64,000 bases of DNA from Meridianimaribacter flavus (GTDB lineage Bacteria; Bacteroidota; Bacteroidia; Flavobacteriales; Flavobacteriaceae), in contig NZ_SOQZ01000005.1 of assembly GCF_004366715.1 (NCBI RefSeq), positions 124,001 to 188,000 of the forward strand. Reading direction: 5' to 3'. Shown piece by piece: positions 9,870 through 17,142 of this stretch (positions are counted from its first letter, which is position 1; every line of letters starts with the position of its first letter). A program made the translations under genes and the position numbers. The notes under the pieces are model-generated. The model did not search any database, had not been told where the DNA came from, and saw only the letters and a list, made by a program, of their open reading frames with translations.

Positions 9870-10399
9870 AAATAAAACCTAACAAAAGGCATCCAAGGGT
9901 CAGCATAAATGCTTTTGTCTTCATCATATAAAACGTCATACCGAATACCAAAGGTTACATTTTGAGTTCTGTAACCAGCACCAATAAATAAAGCAGGATA
10001 CCAATAGTTTTGGTCTTCAATACCTAAATTATCTTCCCATTTTCTGCTTACGTTGAGTTCTTCAAATTCTGCAGAAAGCTGAATTTCATTTATAGGTTGA
10101 AAAAGACCAATTAAACTACCTCCAAAAATGGTGGATTTATAAAAGTTTTTTCTAGAGTTGTAAGTTCCATTAAGACCAAGCCCTAACGCAAATTGATTAT
10201 TGAATTCATAAATAGCACTTGGTGCTAAAGTGCCACTAAAAAAGCCATCACCAAAGCTTAGTCCTACTCCTCCTCCAAATCGCACATGATTCCAAAAATC
10301 GCTAGTGTTTTCTTGGGCATTTACAGTGTTAAAACAAACCGAAATAAGTATTAATAAGATGATTTTTTTGAGGTTAAATTTTGTAGAAAAGGTCTTCAT
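9866..10399 (-). CDS. Outer-membrane beta-barrel protein (small porin-like)
   Basis: Small secreted beta-barrel of unknown function, 177 residues with the start at 10397-10399. That start gives a clean Sec signal peptide (KKIILLILISVCFNTVNA, then QE); the upstream ATG at 10444 would put 15 extra residues before it. The mature part alternates polar and hydrophobic residues in short strands (FGGGVGLSFGDGFFSGTLAP, FALGLGLNGTY) and ends in a terminal aromatic residue (FVRFYF), as outer-membrane barrels do. It is the only leftward gene here, between two rightward units. Confidence 0.75.
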   Translation of the reverse strand: MKTFSTKFNLKKIILLILISVCFNTVNAQENTSDFWNHVRFGGGVGLSFGDGFFSGTLAPSAIYEFNNQFALGLGLNGTYNSRKNFYKSTIFGGSLIGLFQPINEIQLSAEFEELNVSRKWEDNLGIEDQNYWYPALFIGAGYRTQNVTFGIRYDVLYDEDKSIYADPWMPFVRFYF

Positions 10400-10466
10400 A
10401 GTATAAATAGTTGAAAAAGAGATGTTATAAATATAATAAAACATAAGTGTATTATAGTAAAAGTTG

Positions 10467-10474
10467 TACTTTTG
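10467..10474 (+). promoter_or_regulatory. -7 element of the sucAB promoter
   Basis: TACTTTTG matches TAnnTTTG and ends 38 nt before the sucA ATG. No clear TTTG stands at the expected -33 distance, so only the -7 box is called. Confidence 0.5.
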
Positions 10475-10512
10475 TATAAATTTTGTCGGAACGATACAGT
10501 TTTTAACTACTT

Positions 10513-13269
10513 ATGGATAAATATTCCTTTTTAAACGCAGCACATACAGCATATTTTGCTGATTTATACGAACAATATTTACAAAACCCAGACTCAGTTG
10601 AACCAAGTTGGAGAGCCTTTTTTCAAGGTTACGATTTTGGTAGTGAGAGTTACGGAATGGAAGGTGAAATTGTTGAAGGCGTTTCTACCCAAATTCCTGA
10701 GCATGTACAAAAAGAGTTTCAGGTTATAAAACTTATTGATGGTTACCGTAGCAGAGGTCACTTGTTTACAAAAACTAACCCAGTAAGAGCAAGACGTAAA
10801 TATGTTCCAACGCTAGATATTGAGCATTTTGGATTGTCTAATAGTGATTTAGATACTGTTTTCAATGCAGGTGAAGTATTAGGGATTGGAGCACAAACTT
10901 TACGTGAAATCATCAAACACCTAGATAGTATTTATTGCGATTCTATTGGTGTTGAATACATGTATATTAGAAAACCTGAGGAAATCAATTGGATTCAGGA
11001 AAAATTAAATATCAACGATAACCAACCAAATTTTTCAGCAGAACAAAAAAAGCATATCCTTAAAAAACTTAATGAGGCTGTCTCTTTTGAAAGTTTCTTG
11101 CATACAAAGTATGTAGGTCAAAAGCGTTTCTCTCTAGAAGGAGGAGAGTCTTTAATTCCTGCATTAGATGCTGTAATTGAAAAAGCAGCAGACTATGGTG
11201 TTAAAGAGTTTGTAATGGGTATGGCACATAGAGGTCGTTTAAGTACGCTTACAAATATCTTTGGAAAATCTGCAAAAGACATCTTTAGTGAGTTTGATGG
11301 TAAGGATTATGAAGAAGAAATTTTTGATGGCGATGTTAAGTACCATTTAGGTTGGACAAGCGATAGAGTTACCGACTCTGGCAAAAAAATAAACCTTAAC
11401 ATAGCACCAAACCCTTCACACTTAGAAACTGTTGGAGCAGTTGTTGAAGGAATTACTAGAGCAAAACAAGACGATAAATATCCTGAAAACCCATCTCAAG
11501 TACTACCAATAGTTGTGCATGGTGATGCAGCTATTGCTGGTCAAGGATTGGTATACGAAGTTGTGCAAATGGCACAATTAGACGGTTATAAAACTAATGG
11601 AACCATTCATATTGTAGTAAATAACCAAATTGGTTTTACTACTAACTATTTAGATGCAAGGTCAAGTACCTATTGTACTGATGTTGGTAAGGTAACATTG
11701 TCACCTGTATTACACGTAAACGCTGATGATGCCGAAGCTGTGGTACATGCCATGTTGTTTGCTTTAGACTTTAGAATGCAGTTTAAACGCGATGTATTTA
11801 TAGATTTATTGGGTTACAGAAAGTATGGTCATAACGAAGGTGATGAACCTAAGTTTACACAGCCATTACTTTATAAAGCTATTGCAAAGCATCAAAACCC
11901 AAGAGATATTTATGCTCAAAAACTAATTGACCAAGGTATTATCACTAAAGACCATGTATCACAATTAGAAGAAGATTACAAAGCATCTTTAGAAGAAAAA
12001 TTAGAAGACTCTCGTAAAGAGGATAAAACAGTAATTACTCCATTTATGCAAAATGAATGGACTGAATATATTACTGTTGATGAAAATAAAATGATGAAAC
12101 CTGTAGATACTGCTTATTCTGCTGAAGGATTAAAGCGTATCACAGAAGTAATTTCTTCATTGCCAAAAGACAAAAAATTCATACGTAAAATAGAGCGTTT
12201 AGTACAATCCAGACAAACTATGTTTGATGAAAACAAGTTAGACTGGGCTATGGCTGAACACTTAGCCTATGGTAGTTTACTAGAAGAAGGTCACGATGTT
12301 CGTATATCTGGTCAAGATGTAGAACGTGGTACATTCTCTCACAGACATGCCGTTGTAAAAGTAGAAGATAGCGAAGAAGAAATTGTATTACTTAATAAGT
12401 TGAGTGATAAGCAAGGAAAATTCTTTATCTACAACTCACTATTATCAGAATATGGTGTGGTAGGTTTTGATTATGGTTATGCTATGGCAAGCCCTAAAAC
12501 CTTAACCATTTGGGAAGCGCAATTTGGAGATTTCAGTAATGGAGCTCAAATTATGCTAGACCAATATATTTCTGCAGCTGAAGATAAATGGAAACTTCAA
12601 AATGGTTTGGTAATGTTATTACCTCATGGTTATGAAGGTCAAGGTGCAGAGCATTCATCAGCACGTATGGAACGTTACTTACAACTATGTGCAAAAGATA
12701 ATATGTATGTAGCAGACTGTACAACACCTGCTAACATGTTCCATTTATTACGTAGACAAGTAAAAGCAAAATTCCGTAAGCCTTTAATTGTGTTTACGCC
12801 TAAGAGTTTATTGCGTCATCCATTGTGTGTGTCAACAGTTGATGAGTTTGCAAATGGTAGTTTCCAAATGCTAATCGACGATGAGTCTGTAAAAACTGAT
12901 GCTGTAAAAACGCTAGTGTTTGTAACAGGTAAGTTTTATTATGACTTATTAGAAGAACGCGAAAAACTAGAAAGAAACGATGTTGCTTTAGTAAGAATAG
13001 AGCAATTATTCCCATTACCAGAAAAAGAAATTAAAGCTGTTTTGGAAAAATACAGTCATGTTGAAGATATGGTTTGGGCTCAAGAAGAACCAAGAAATAT
13101 GGGAGCTTATAGCTTTATGTTAATGCATTTAGATGAAGCTAAAAACTTTAGAGTAGCATCGCGAAGAGCTTATGGAGCACCTGCAGCAGGAAGCTCAGTA
13201 CGTTCTAAAAAACGTCATCAAGAAGTTATTGATTTCGTTTTCGATAAAACAAAAAACAACCAACGATAA
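10513..13269 (+). CDS. sucA: 2-oxoglutarate dehydrogenase E1 component
   Basis: Thiamine-diphosphate-dependent E1 of the 2-oxoglutarate dehydrogenase complex in the TCA cycle. It decarboxylates 2-oxoglutarate and passes the succinyl group to the E2 lipoyl arm. The 918 residues match the family. The N-terminus, FLNAAHTAYFADLYEQYLQN, is the E1o segment that docks to E2. TPP-site motifs follow: GMAHRGRLSTLTNIFGK near residue 236, HGDAAIAGQGLVYE near 336 and GHNEGDEP near 440. The transketolase-like C-terminal half includes AQFGDFSNGAQIMLDQYI. It is followed after 37 nt by sucB, forming an operon; lpd (E3) is not in the window. Confidence 0.97.
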   Translation: MDKYSFLNAAHTAYFADLYEQYLQNPDSVEPSWRAFFQGYDFGSESYGMEGEIVEGVSTQIPEHVQKEFQVIKLIDGYRSRGHLFTKTNPVRARRKYVPTLDIEHFGLSNSDLDTVFNAGEVLGIGAQTLREIIKHLDSIYCDSIGVEYMYIRKPEEINWIQEKLNINDNQPNFSAEQKKHILKKLNEAVSFESFLHTKYVGQKRFSLEGGESLIPALDAVIEKAADYGVKEFVMGMAHRGRLSTLTNIFGKSAKDIFSEFDGKDYEEEIFDGDVKYHLGWTSDRVTDSGKKINLNIAPNPSHLETVGAVVEGITRAKQDDKYPENPSQVLPIVVHGDAAIAGQGLVYEVVQMAQLDGYKTNGTIHIVVNNQIGFTTNYLDARSSTYCTDVGKVTLSPVLHVNADDAEAVVHAMLFALDFRMQFKRDVFIDLLGYRKYGHNEGDEPKFTQPLLYKAIAKHQNPRDIYAQKLIDQGIITKDHVSQLEEDYKASLEEKLEDSRKEDKTVITPFMQNEWTEYITVDENKMMKPVDTAYSAEGLKRITEVISSLPKDKKFIRKIERLVQSRQTMFDENKLDWAMAEHLAYGSLLEEGHDVRISGQDVERGTFSHRHAVVKVEDSEEEIVLLNKLSDKQGKFFIYNSLLSEYGVVGFDYGYAMASPKTLTIWEAQFGDFSNGAQIMLDQYISAAEDKWKLQNGLVMLLPHGYEGQGAEHSSARMERYLQLCAKDNMYVADCTTPANMFHLLRRQVKAKFRKPLIVFTPKSLLRHPLCVSTVDEFANGSFQMLIDDESVKTDAVKTLVFVTGKFYYDLLEEREKLERNDVALVRIEQLFPLPEKEIKAVLEKYSHVEDMVWAQEEPRNMGAYSFMLMHLDEAKNFRVASRRAYGAPAAGSSVRSKKRHQEVIDFVFDKTKNNQR

Positions 13270-13306
13270 AATAAAAACAAATCCAAAAACATAAAATTAT
13301 AGAACA

Positions 13307-14524
13307 ATGATTTTAGAAATGAAAGTACCTTCACCAGGAGAGTCTATTACTGAAGTAGAAATTGCAGAATGGTTAGTGCAAGATGGTGATTATGTAGAAA
13401 AAGATCAGGCCATTGCTGAAGTAGATAGTGATAAGGCGACTCTTGAGCTTCCAGCTGAAGCTAGCGGAACGATTACCTTAAAGGCAGAAGAAGGTGATGC
13501 AGTTGCAGTAGGAGAAGTGGTTTGTTTAATTGATACAAGTGCAGCAAAACCAGAAGGATCTGATGCACCTGCAAAAGAAGAGAAAAAAGAAGAAGCACCT
13601 AAAGTTGAAGAAAAGAAAGCAGAACCAGTTGCAGAGAACAAAACGTATGCAACAGGAACAGCAAGTCCTGCAGCAAAAAAGATTTTAGCTGAAAAAGGAA
13701 TGGAAGCTTCTCAAATACAAGGCACAGGTAAAGACGGTAGAGTAACCAAAGACGATGCTGTAAACGCAAAACCATCTATGGGAACTCCAACAGGAGGAAG
13801 TCGTGGAGAGTCACGCTCTAAACTATCAATGTTACGTCGTAAAGTAGCAGAGCGTTTAGTGTCTGCTAAAAACGAAACAGCAATGTTAACCACTTTTAAT
13901 GAGGCTAACATGACACCTATTTTTGAATTGCGTAAACAATACAAAGAAGAGTTTAAAGCAAAGCATGGTGTAGGTCTTGGGTTTATGAGCTTCTTTACGT
14001 TAGCAGTGGTAAGAGCATTAAAAGAATATCCAGCTGTTAACTCTATGATAGATGGAAAAGAAATGATTTCTTACGATTTCTGTGATATTAGTATAGCAGT
14101 GTCAGGACCAAAAGGACTTATGGTTCCAGTAATACGAAACGCTGAAAACTTAACCTTTAGAGGTGTTGAAGCTGAAGTAAAACGTTTAGCATTAAGAGCT
14201 CGTGATGGTCAAATTACTGTTGATGAAATGACAGGTGGTACATTTACAATTTCAAATGGAGGTGTATTTGGTAGTATGTTATCTACACCAATTATCAACC
14301 CACCACAAAGTGGTATTTTAGGAATGCACAATATTATTGAGCGTCCAATTGCTGTTGATGGTAAAGTTGAAATTCACCCAATGATGTATTTAGCATTATC
14401 TTATGATCACAGAATTATTGATGGTAGAGAGTCTGTTGGATTTTTAGTTGCAATTAAAGAAGCACTTGAAAACCCAGTTGAGTTATTAATGAATAATGAT
14501 GTTAAGAAGGCTTTAGAGTTATAA
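13307..14524 (+). CDS. sucB: 2-oxoglutarate dehydrogenase E2, dihydrolipoyllysine succinyltransferase
   Basis: Core acyltransferase of the 2-oxoglutarate dehydrogenase complex. The 405 residues hold one lipoyl domain with the modified lysine at Lys43 ([13 protein letters not shown]), a charged Ala/Pro/Lys/Glu linker (about 85-115), a peripheral subunit-binding domain ([12 protein letters not shown] ... [12 protein letters not shown], about 122-155) and the catalytic domain from about 180. The active-site DHRIIDGRE motif is near residue 368. One lipoyl domain and the length fit E2o rather than the pyruvate complex. It lies directly after sucA and ends at a strong terminator. Confidence 0.97.
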   Translation: MILEMKVPSPGESITEVEIAEWLVQDGDYVEKDQAIAEVDSDKATLELPAEASGTITLKAEEGDAVAVGEVVCLIDTSAAKPEGSDAPAKEEKKEEAPKVEEKKAEPVAENKTYATGTASPAAKKILAEKGMEASQIQGTGKDGRVTKDDAVNAKPSMGTPTGGSRGESRSKLSMLRRKVAERLVSAKNETAMLTTFNEANMTPIFELRKQYKEEFKAKHGVGLGFMSFFTLAVVRALKEYPAVNSMIDGKEMISYDFCDISIAVSGPKGLMVPVIRNAENLTFRGVEAEVKRLALRARDGQITVDEMTGGTFTISNGGVFGSMLSTPIINPPQSGILGMHNIIERPIAVDGKVEIHPMMYLALSYDHRIIDGRESVGFLVAIKEALENPVELLMNNDVKKALEL

Positions 14525-14549
14525 AGTAATAGACATATCATATAAAACA

Positions 14550-14580
14550 AAAAGCGCAATTCCCCTTAAATTGCGCTTTT
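14550..14580. terminator. Bidirectional terminator between sucB and small peptide A
   Basis: AAAAGCGCAAT pairs with ATTGCGCTTTT around a 9-nt loop, with T runs on both strands. It serves sucB on the plus strand and the small peptide gene at 14605-14706 on the minus strand. Confidence 0.85.
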
Positions 14581-14604
14581 TTCTTGAAAATAACTAACTA
14601 ATAA

Positions 14605-14706
14605 CTAAAAAAAATTGACAAGAATATTTATAGATATTATTAAAATGACACTAATTACTAAACCAATAATAAAAAGCTTATTAGAAGATTTTAAATTATG
14701 TTTCAT
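14605..14706 (-). CDS. Small membrane peptide A (33 aa), one of a tandem pair
   Basis: A 33-codon open frame starting MKHNLKSSNK and continuing with one hydrophobic helix, LVISVILIISINILV (residues 16-30), ending NFF. The neighbouring frame at 14920-15021 is exactly the same length and aligns without gaps at 16 of 33 positions by my count, including MK, Asn9, SV at 19-20 and the NILV block at 27-30. Conservation of length and frame between two diverged copies is good evidence that both are translated. It follows a repeated upstream block and a hairpin and is closed by a terminator. Function is unknown; a single-helix membrane peptide or type I toxin-like peptide is inference. Confidence 0.6.
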   Translation of the reverse strand: MKHNLKSSNKLFIIGLVISVILIISINILVNFF

Positions 14707-14737
14707 CTTAATCGAGTCAATATTTTCACTCAAAATC

Positions 14738-14756
14738 CCTGGGCAATTAAGCCCAG
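14738..14756 (-). other. Leader hairpin before small peptide A
   Basis: A perfect inverted repeat, CTGGGC / GCCCAG with a 6-nt loop, lies between the repeated 61-bp block and the peptide start. On the minus strand it begins AAAGCTCTGGG, resembling the terminator-like hairpin at the same place in unit B (AAAGCTCTTGG). It has only a weak T run (GGATTTT). Confidence 0.55.
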
Positions 14757-14781
14757 AGCTTTCAAGTTTCCCTTATAAAAA

Positions 14782-14842
14782 ATTAATAGCACTGTAAAGG
14801 TCTAGAATAATTGAAAGCCAAACAATACGTAACGTTACGTAT
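14782..14842 (-). repeat. 61-bp repeated regulatory block, copy A, with 18-bp palindrome
   Basis: Copy A of a block repeated at 15118-15178, about 51 of 61 positions identical by hand alignment. An identical 18-mer (14782-14799, ATTAATAGCACTGTAAAG on the plus strand) and an identical 17-mer (14817-14833) stand at the same spacing in both copies, with a variable 17-nt segment between. The upstream end (minus-strand view) is a perfect 18-bp palindrome, ATACGTAACGTTACGTAT, at 14825-14842. Its placement before the peptide gene and after a terminator suggests a promoter with a dimeric regulator site. Confidence 0.7.
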
Positions 14843-14860
14843 ATTTTGGTTTTTTGTAAT

Positions 14861-14896
14861 AAAAAAAGTGCAAATTTTGAGGGTTTGCACTTTTTT
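14861..14896 (-). terminator. Terminator after small peptide B
   Basis: AAAAAAGTGCAAA pairs with TTTGCACTTTTTT around a 9-nt loop. On the minus strand it stands 24 nt after the stop of the peptide at 14920-15021 and just before the palindrome of unit A, so unit A should have its own promoter. Confidence 0.8.
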
Positions 14897-14919
14897 CAAT
14901 CATCATAGTATGGTTAAGT

Positions 14920-15021
14920 TCATTGAAAACAGACTAAAATATTTAATGTTATTGTTAACACGACACTTAAAACTAGAGTAACAATCAAAGGTGAATTAAA
15001 GAGTGACAACTTCTGTTTCAT
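14920..15021 (-). CDS. Small membrane peptide B (33 aa), one of a tandem pair
   Basis: A 33-codon frame starting MKQKLSLFNSP followed by one hydrophobic helix, LVLSVVLTITLNILV (residues 16-30), then CFQ and a stop. It is a gap-free homologue of peptide A (14605-14706): same length, same helix position, same Asn27-Val30 end. Short conserved sequence also precedes both starts (CTCGA followed by TTAA). It lies about 96 nt downstream of the repeated block and a terminator-like hairpin. I do not recognise the family. The strong hydrophobicity, small size and tandem arrangement resemble type I toxins or regulatory membrane peptides, but no antitoxin RNA is demonstrated. Confidence 0.6.
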   Translation of the reverse strand: MKQKLSLFNSPLIVTLVLSVVLTITLNILVCFQ

Positions 15022-15061
15022 TTTTTTGTAATTTTTAACTTCGAGAATAGTTGTTAAAAAC

Positions 15062-15100
15062 AAAAAAGCTCCTAGTTAAGCTAATAACCAAGAGCTTTTT
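15062..15100 (-). terminator. Terminator-like hairpin upstream of small peptide B
   Basis: AAAAAGCTC pairs with GAGCTTTTT, and further bases (GTTA/TAAC) pair inside the loop. On the minus strand a T run follows. It may end transcription of the response regulator gene, or act as an attenuator or small-RNA terminator between the palindrome block and the peptide; the equivalent hairpin in unit A supports the second reading. Confidence 0.7.
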
Positions 15101-15117
15101 ATCCCCTAAGTAGTTTG

Positions 15118-15178
15118 ATTAATAGCACTGTAAAGTTGAGCAATATATCAATGCCAAACAATACGTAACATTACGTAT
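15118..15178 (-). repeat. 61-bp repeated regulatory block, copy B, with near-palindrome
   Basis: Copy B of the block at 14782-14842, starting 336 bp from it. The 18-mer box is at 15118-15135, and the near-palindrome ATACGTAACATTACGTAT, differing from copy A only at one central base, is at 15161-15178. The distance from box to palindrome is 43 nt in both copies. It begins 2 nt from the end of the LuxR-type response regulator gene. Confidence 0.7.
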
Positions 15179-15180
15179 TT

Positions 15181-15807
15181 TTAAGTAAGAAATTCCTGAT
15201 TTTCCTTTGCCCAAATCAATAAACTGTTTTGAAACGGAGTGATATCAAGCTTTTTAATGATGTTGCTTTTGTGTTTTTCTACAGTTCTGTTAGAGATAAA
15301 CATTAGTTCTCCAATTTCTTTTGCAGTTTTGTTTTGCGCAATATGTTTTAATACTTCTTTTTCGGTTGGAGTCAACTCTTCAAGTTCTTTTGGGACTTCT
15401 TTAATTTCTAAATGCGAAATAAGTTCAGGACTAAAATACGGTGTGTTTTTTAATACCGAAGAAATACATTGCTCAATTTCAACTAAAGCAAATTCTTTAA
15501 GGACATAACCAAAGATATTTAGTGCTTTGGCTTCGTAATAGGTTTCTTCGTCCTTTTCAAAAGTTATAAGGACAATTTTTGTTGGTAAATTATTATCGAA
15601 ACACTTTTTTGCGATTTCCAAACCTGTCAAATGTGGCATCCTAATGTCTAGTATGGCAATTTCAGGTTGGTGAGTTTCTATAAGGTTGTAGGCGTCTCTG
15701 CCATTTTCGGCACTACCTATTATATTGTAGTCCTTTTCTTTTAAAAAATCATTCAGACCTTTTAGGATCAATGGATGATCGTCTGCTATTATTATAGAGG
15801 CATGCAT
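15181..15807 (-). CDS. LuxR/NarL-family response regulator, orphan
   Basis: Two-component DNA-binding regulator of 208 residues. The receiver domain (1-120) has the acidic pair Asp9/Asp10, the phospho-acceptor Asp54 (AILDIRMPH), Thr82 and Lys104. The C-terminal LuxR-type helix-turn-helix is intact (ELTPTEKEVLKHIAQNKTAK, then EIGELMFISNRTVEKHKSNI, about 143-182). No histidine kinase is adjacent, so its partner is elsewhere. The palindrome block of the small-peptide locus begins 2 nt beyond its stop, and this protein, which would bind as a dimer, is the obvious candidate to act on the two palindromes (inference). ATG 15805-15807 is used. Confidence 0.92.
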   Translation of the reverse strand: MHASIIIADDHPLILKGLNDFLKEKDYNIIGSAENGRDAYNLIETHQPEIAILDIRMPHLTGLEIAKKCFDNNLPTKIVLITFEKDEETYYEAKALNIFGYVLKEFALVEIEQCISSVLKNTPYFSPELISHLEIKEVPKELEELTPTEKEVLKHIAQNKTAKEIGELMFISNRTVEKHKSNIIKKLDITPFQNSLLIWAKENQEFLT

Positions 15808-15879
15808 TTGTGCTATTAATTAATTGAGGGATTGACTATAAATATAAGCACAATTTTGAAATATTCAGAAAGAATTATA

Positions 15880-16323
15880 CTACAATTTTAAGTATAAATA
15901 TTTTTTTTGATAATCAATCACTGCTTTTCCCTTTTTTAAGATGTCAGCACCAATAATGCCATCAACTGGTTTTGAGTTATGACTTGTTAGTGCAGTATTT
16001 ACATGTGCTAGGTTAAATAAGATTAAAGCTACTTTGTCTTTTTTCCATTTACCAATTTTTACTTTATTCTTTTTGGAAATTTGCGTTTCCATATCAGTTG
16101 CGCCAGCTCCTGCAGCTCGTATAGGAGAGTCTTTTGCTTTTAAGTTGAACCTCTCAACAGCATCAAAGCCTACGCAAGAGTTTGAAGCACCAGTATCTAA
16201 AATAAATAAACCTTTTACTCCATTTATTGTAGCGCGAATTTCAAAATGATTGGTTCTAGTTAGGTGTAGCTTTATTTTAGTAAACCCCTTTTCTAACAGA
16301 AACTCTTGAAGACTGTTTTCCAT
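15880..16323 (-). CDS. Retropepsin-like aspartyl protease family protein
   Basis: Small single-domain aspartyl protease-like protein of 147 residues. It has the DTG-type active-site motif FILDTGASNSCVG near residue 41 and the later hydrophobic-Gly segment GIIGADILKKGKAVIDY near 122, both typical of clan AA proteases that work as dimers. There is no signal peptide, so it should be cytoplasmic. The substrate is unknown; a similar fold is used by peptidases and by non-proteolytic relatives. It reads leftwards, upstream of the response regulator gene with a 72-nt gap, and is divergent from tatD. Confidence 0.8.
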   Translation of the reverse strand: MENSLQEFLLEKGFTKIKLHLTRTNHFEIRATINGVKGLFILDTGASNSCVGFDAVERFNLKAKDSPIRAAGAGATDMETQISKKNKVKIGKWKKDKVALILFNLAHVNTALTSHNSKPVDGIIGADILKKGKAVIDYQKKYLYLKL

Positions 16324-16369
16324 AACTTTTTTTACAAATATAGTGGTATAAAAGAATTATTTTAGCAAA

Positions 16370-17137
16370 ATGATTATTACCGATACACATACTCATTTAT
16401 ACAGTGAGGCTTTTGATGAAGATAGAAAGGAAATGATACAACGTGCTATAGATGCCAATGTTTCTCGTTTTTTTATTCCAGCAATAGACTCTAGCTACAC
16501 AACGTCTATGTTACAGTTGGAACAAGAATTTCCCAATCATGTGTTTTTAATGATGGGTTTGCATCCTACTTCTGTAAAAGATAACTATAAAGAAGAATTA
16601 CAACATGTTGAGGAGTTAATGGCAAAAAGACACTTTTATGCTGTTGGCGAAATAGGGATCGATTTATATTGGGATACTTCTACTTTAGAAATTCAAAAAA
16701 AAGCATTTAAGCATCAAATTCAGTTAGCAAAAAAATACAAGTTGCCAATTGTGATACATTGTCGTGATGCTTTTGATGAAATATTTGAAGTTCTAGAAAC
16801 CGAAAAAGACGATGCGCTTTTTGGTATCTTTCATTGCTTTACTGGTACTTTTGAGCAAGCACAAAAAGCAATTTCTTACAATATGAAATTAGGAATAGGT
16901 GGTGTTGCAACATTTAAAAATGGAAAAATAGACCAGTTTTTAAATCAAATAGACTTAAAACATATTGTTTTGGAAACCGACTCGCCATATTTAGCACCAA
17001 AACCATATCGAGGGAAACGTAATGAAAGTAGTTATATAATAAAGGTGTTAGAGAAACTATCAGAACTGTATAATTTTCCTCAAGAAACCATTGCAGAAAT
17101 AACAACACAAAACTCAAAAGACATATTTAATATATAA
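16370..17137 (+). CDS. TatD-family metal-dependent hydrolase (DNase-like)
   Basis: TIM-barrel metallo-hydrolase of the TatD family, 255 residues, the normal length. Metal ligands and family motifs are all in place: DTHTHLYSEAF at residue 4, GEIGIDLYWD near 96, VIHCRDAFDE near 128, FHCFTGTFEQA near 154 and LETDSPYLAPKPYRGKRNE near 202. Members are cytoplasmic nucleases or quality-control enzymes; the exact substrate is not certain. Only 5 nt separate it from the asparaginase gene, so the two form an operon. Confidence 0.93.
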   Translation: MIITDTHTHLYSEAFDEDRKEMIQRAIDANVSRFFIPAIDSSYTTSMLQLEQEFPNHVFLMMGLHPTSVKDNYKEELQHVEELMAKRHFYAVGEIGIDLYWDTSTLEIQKKAFKHQIQLAKKYKLPIVIHCRDAFDEIFEVLETEKDDALFGIFHCFTGTFEQAQKAISYNMKLGIGGVATFKNGKIDQFLNQIDLKHIVLETDSPYLAPKPYRGKRNESSYIIKVLEKLSELYNFPQETIAEITTQNSKDIFNI

Positions 17138-17142
17138 TAGGT

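Noticed and set aside
14615-14797. 60-codon plus-strand frame downstream of sucB
   Set aside because: It lies antisense to small peptide A, the hairpin and part of the repeated block; the plus frame has no counterpart in the second unit, while the minus-strand peptide does.
14825-15178. Palindrome pair as ends of a mobile element or attachment sites
   Set aside because: No transposase or recombinase lies between them, and each is followed by a homologous hairpin and peptide gene, which fits tandem duplication of a gene unit better.
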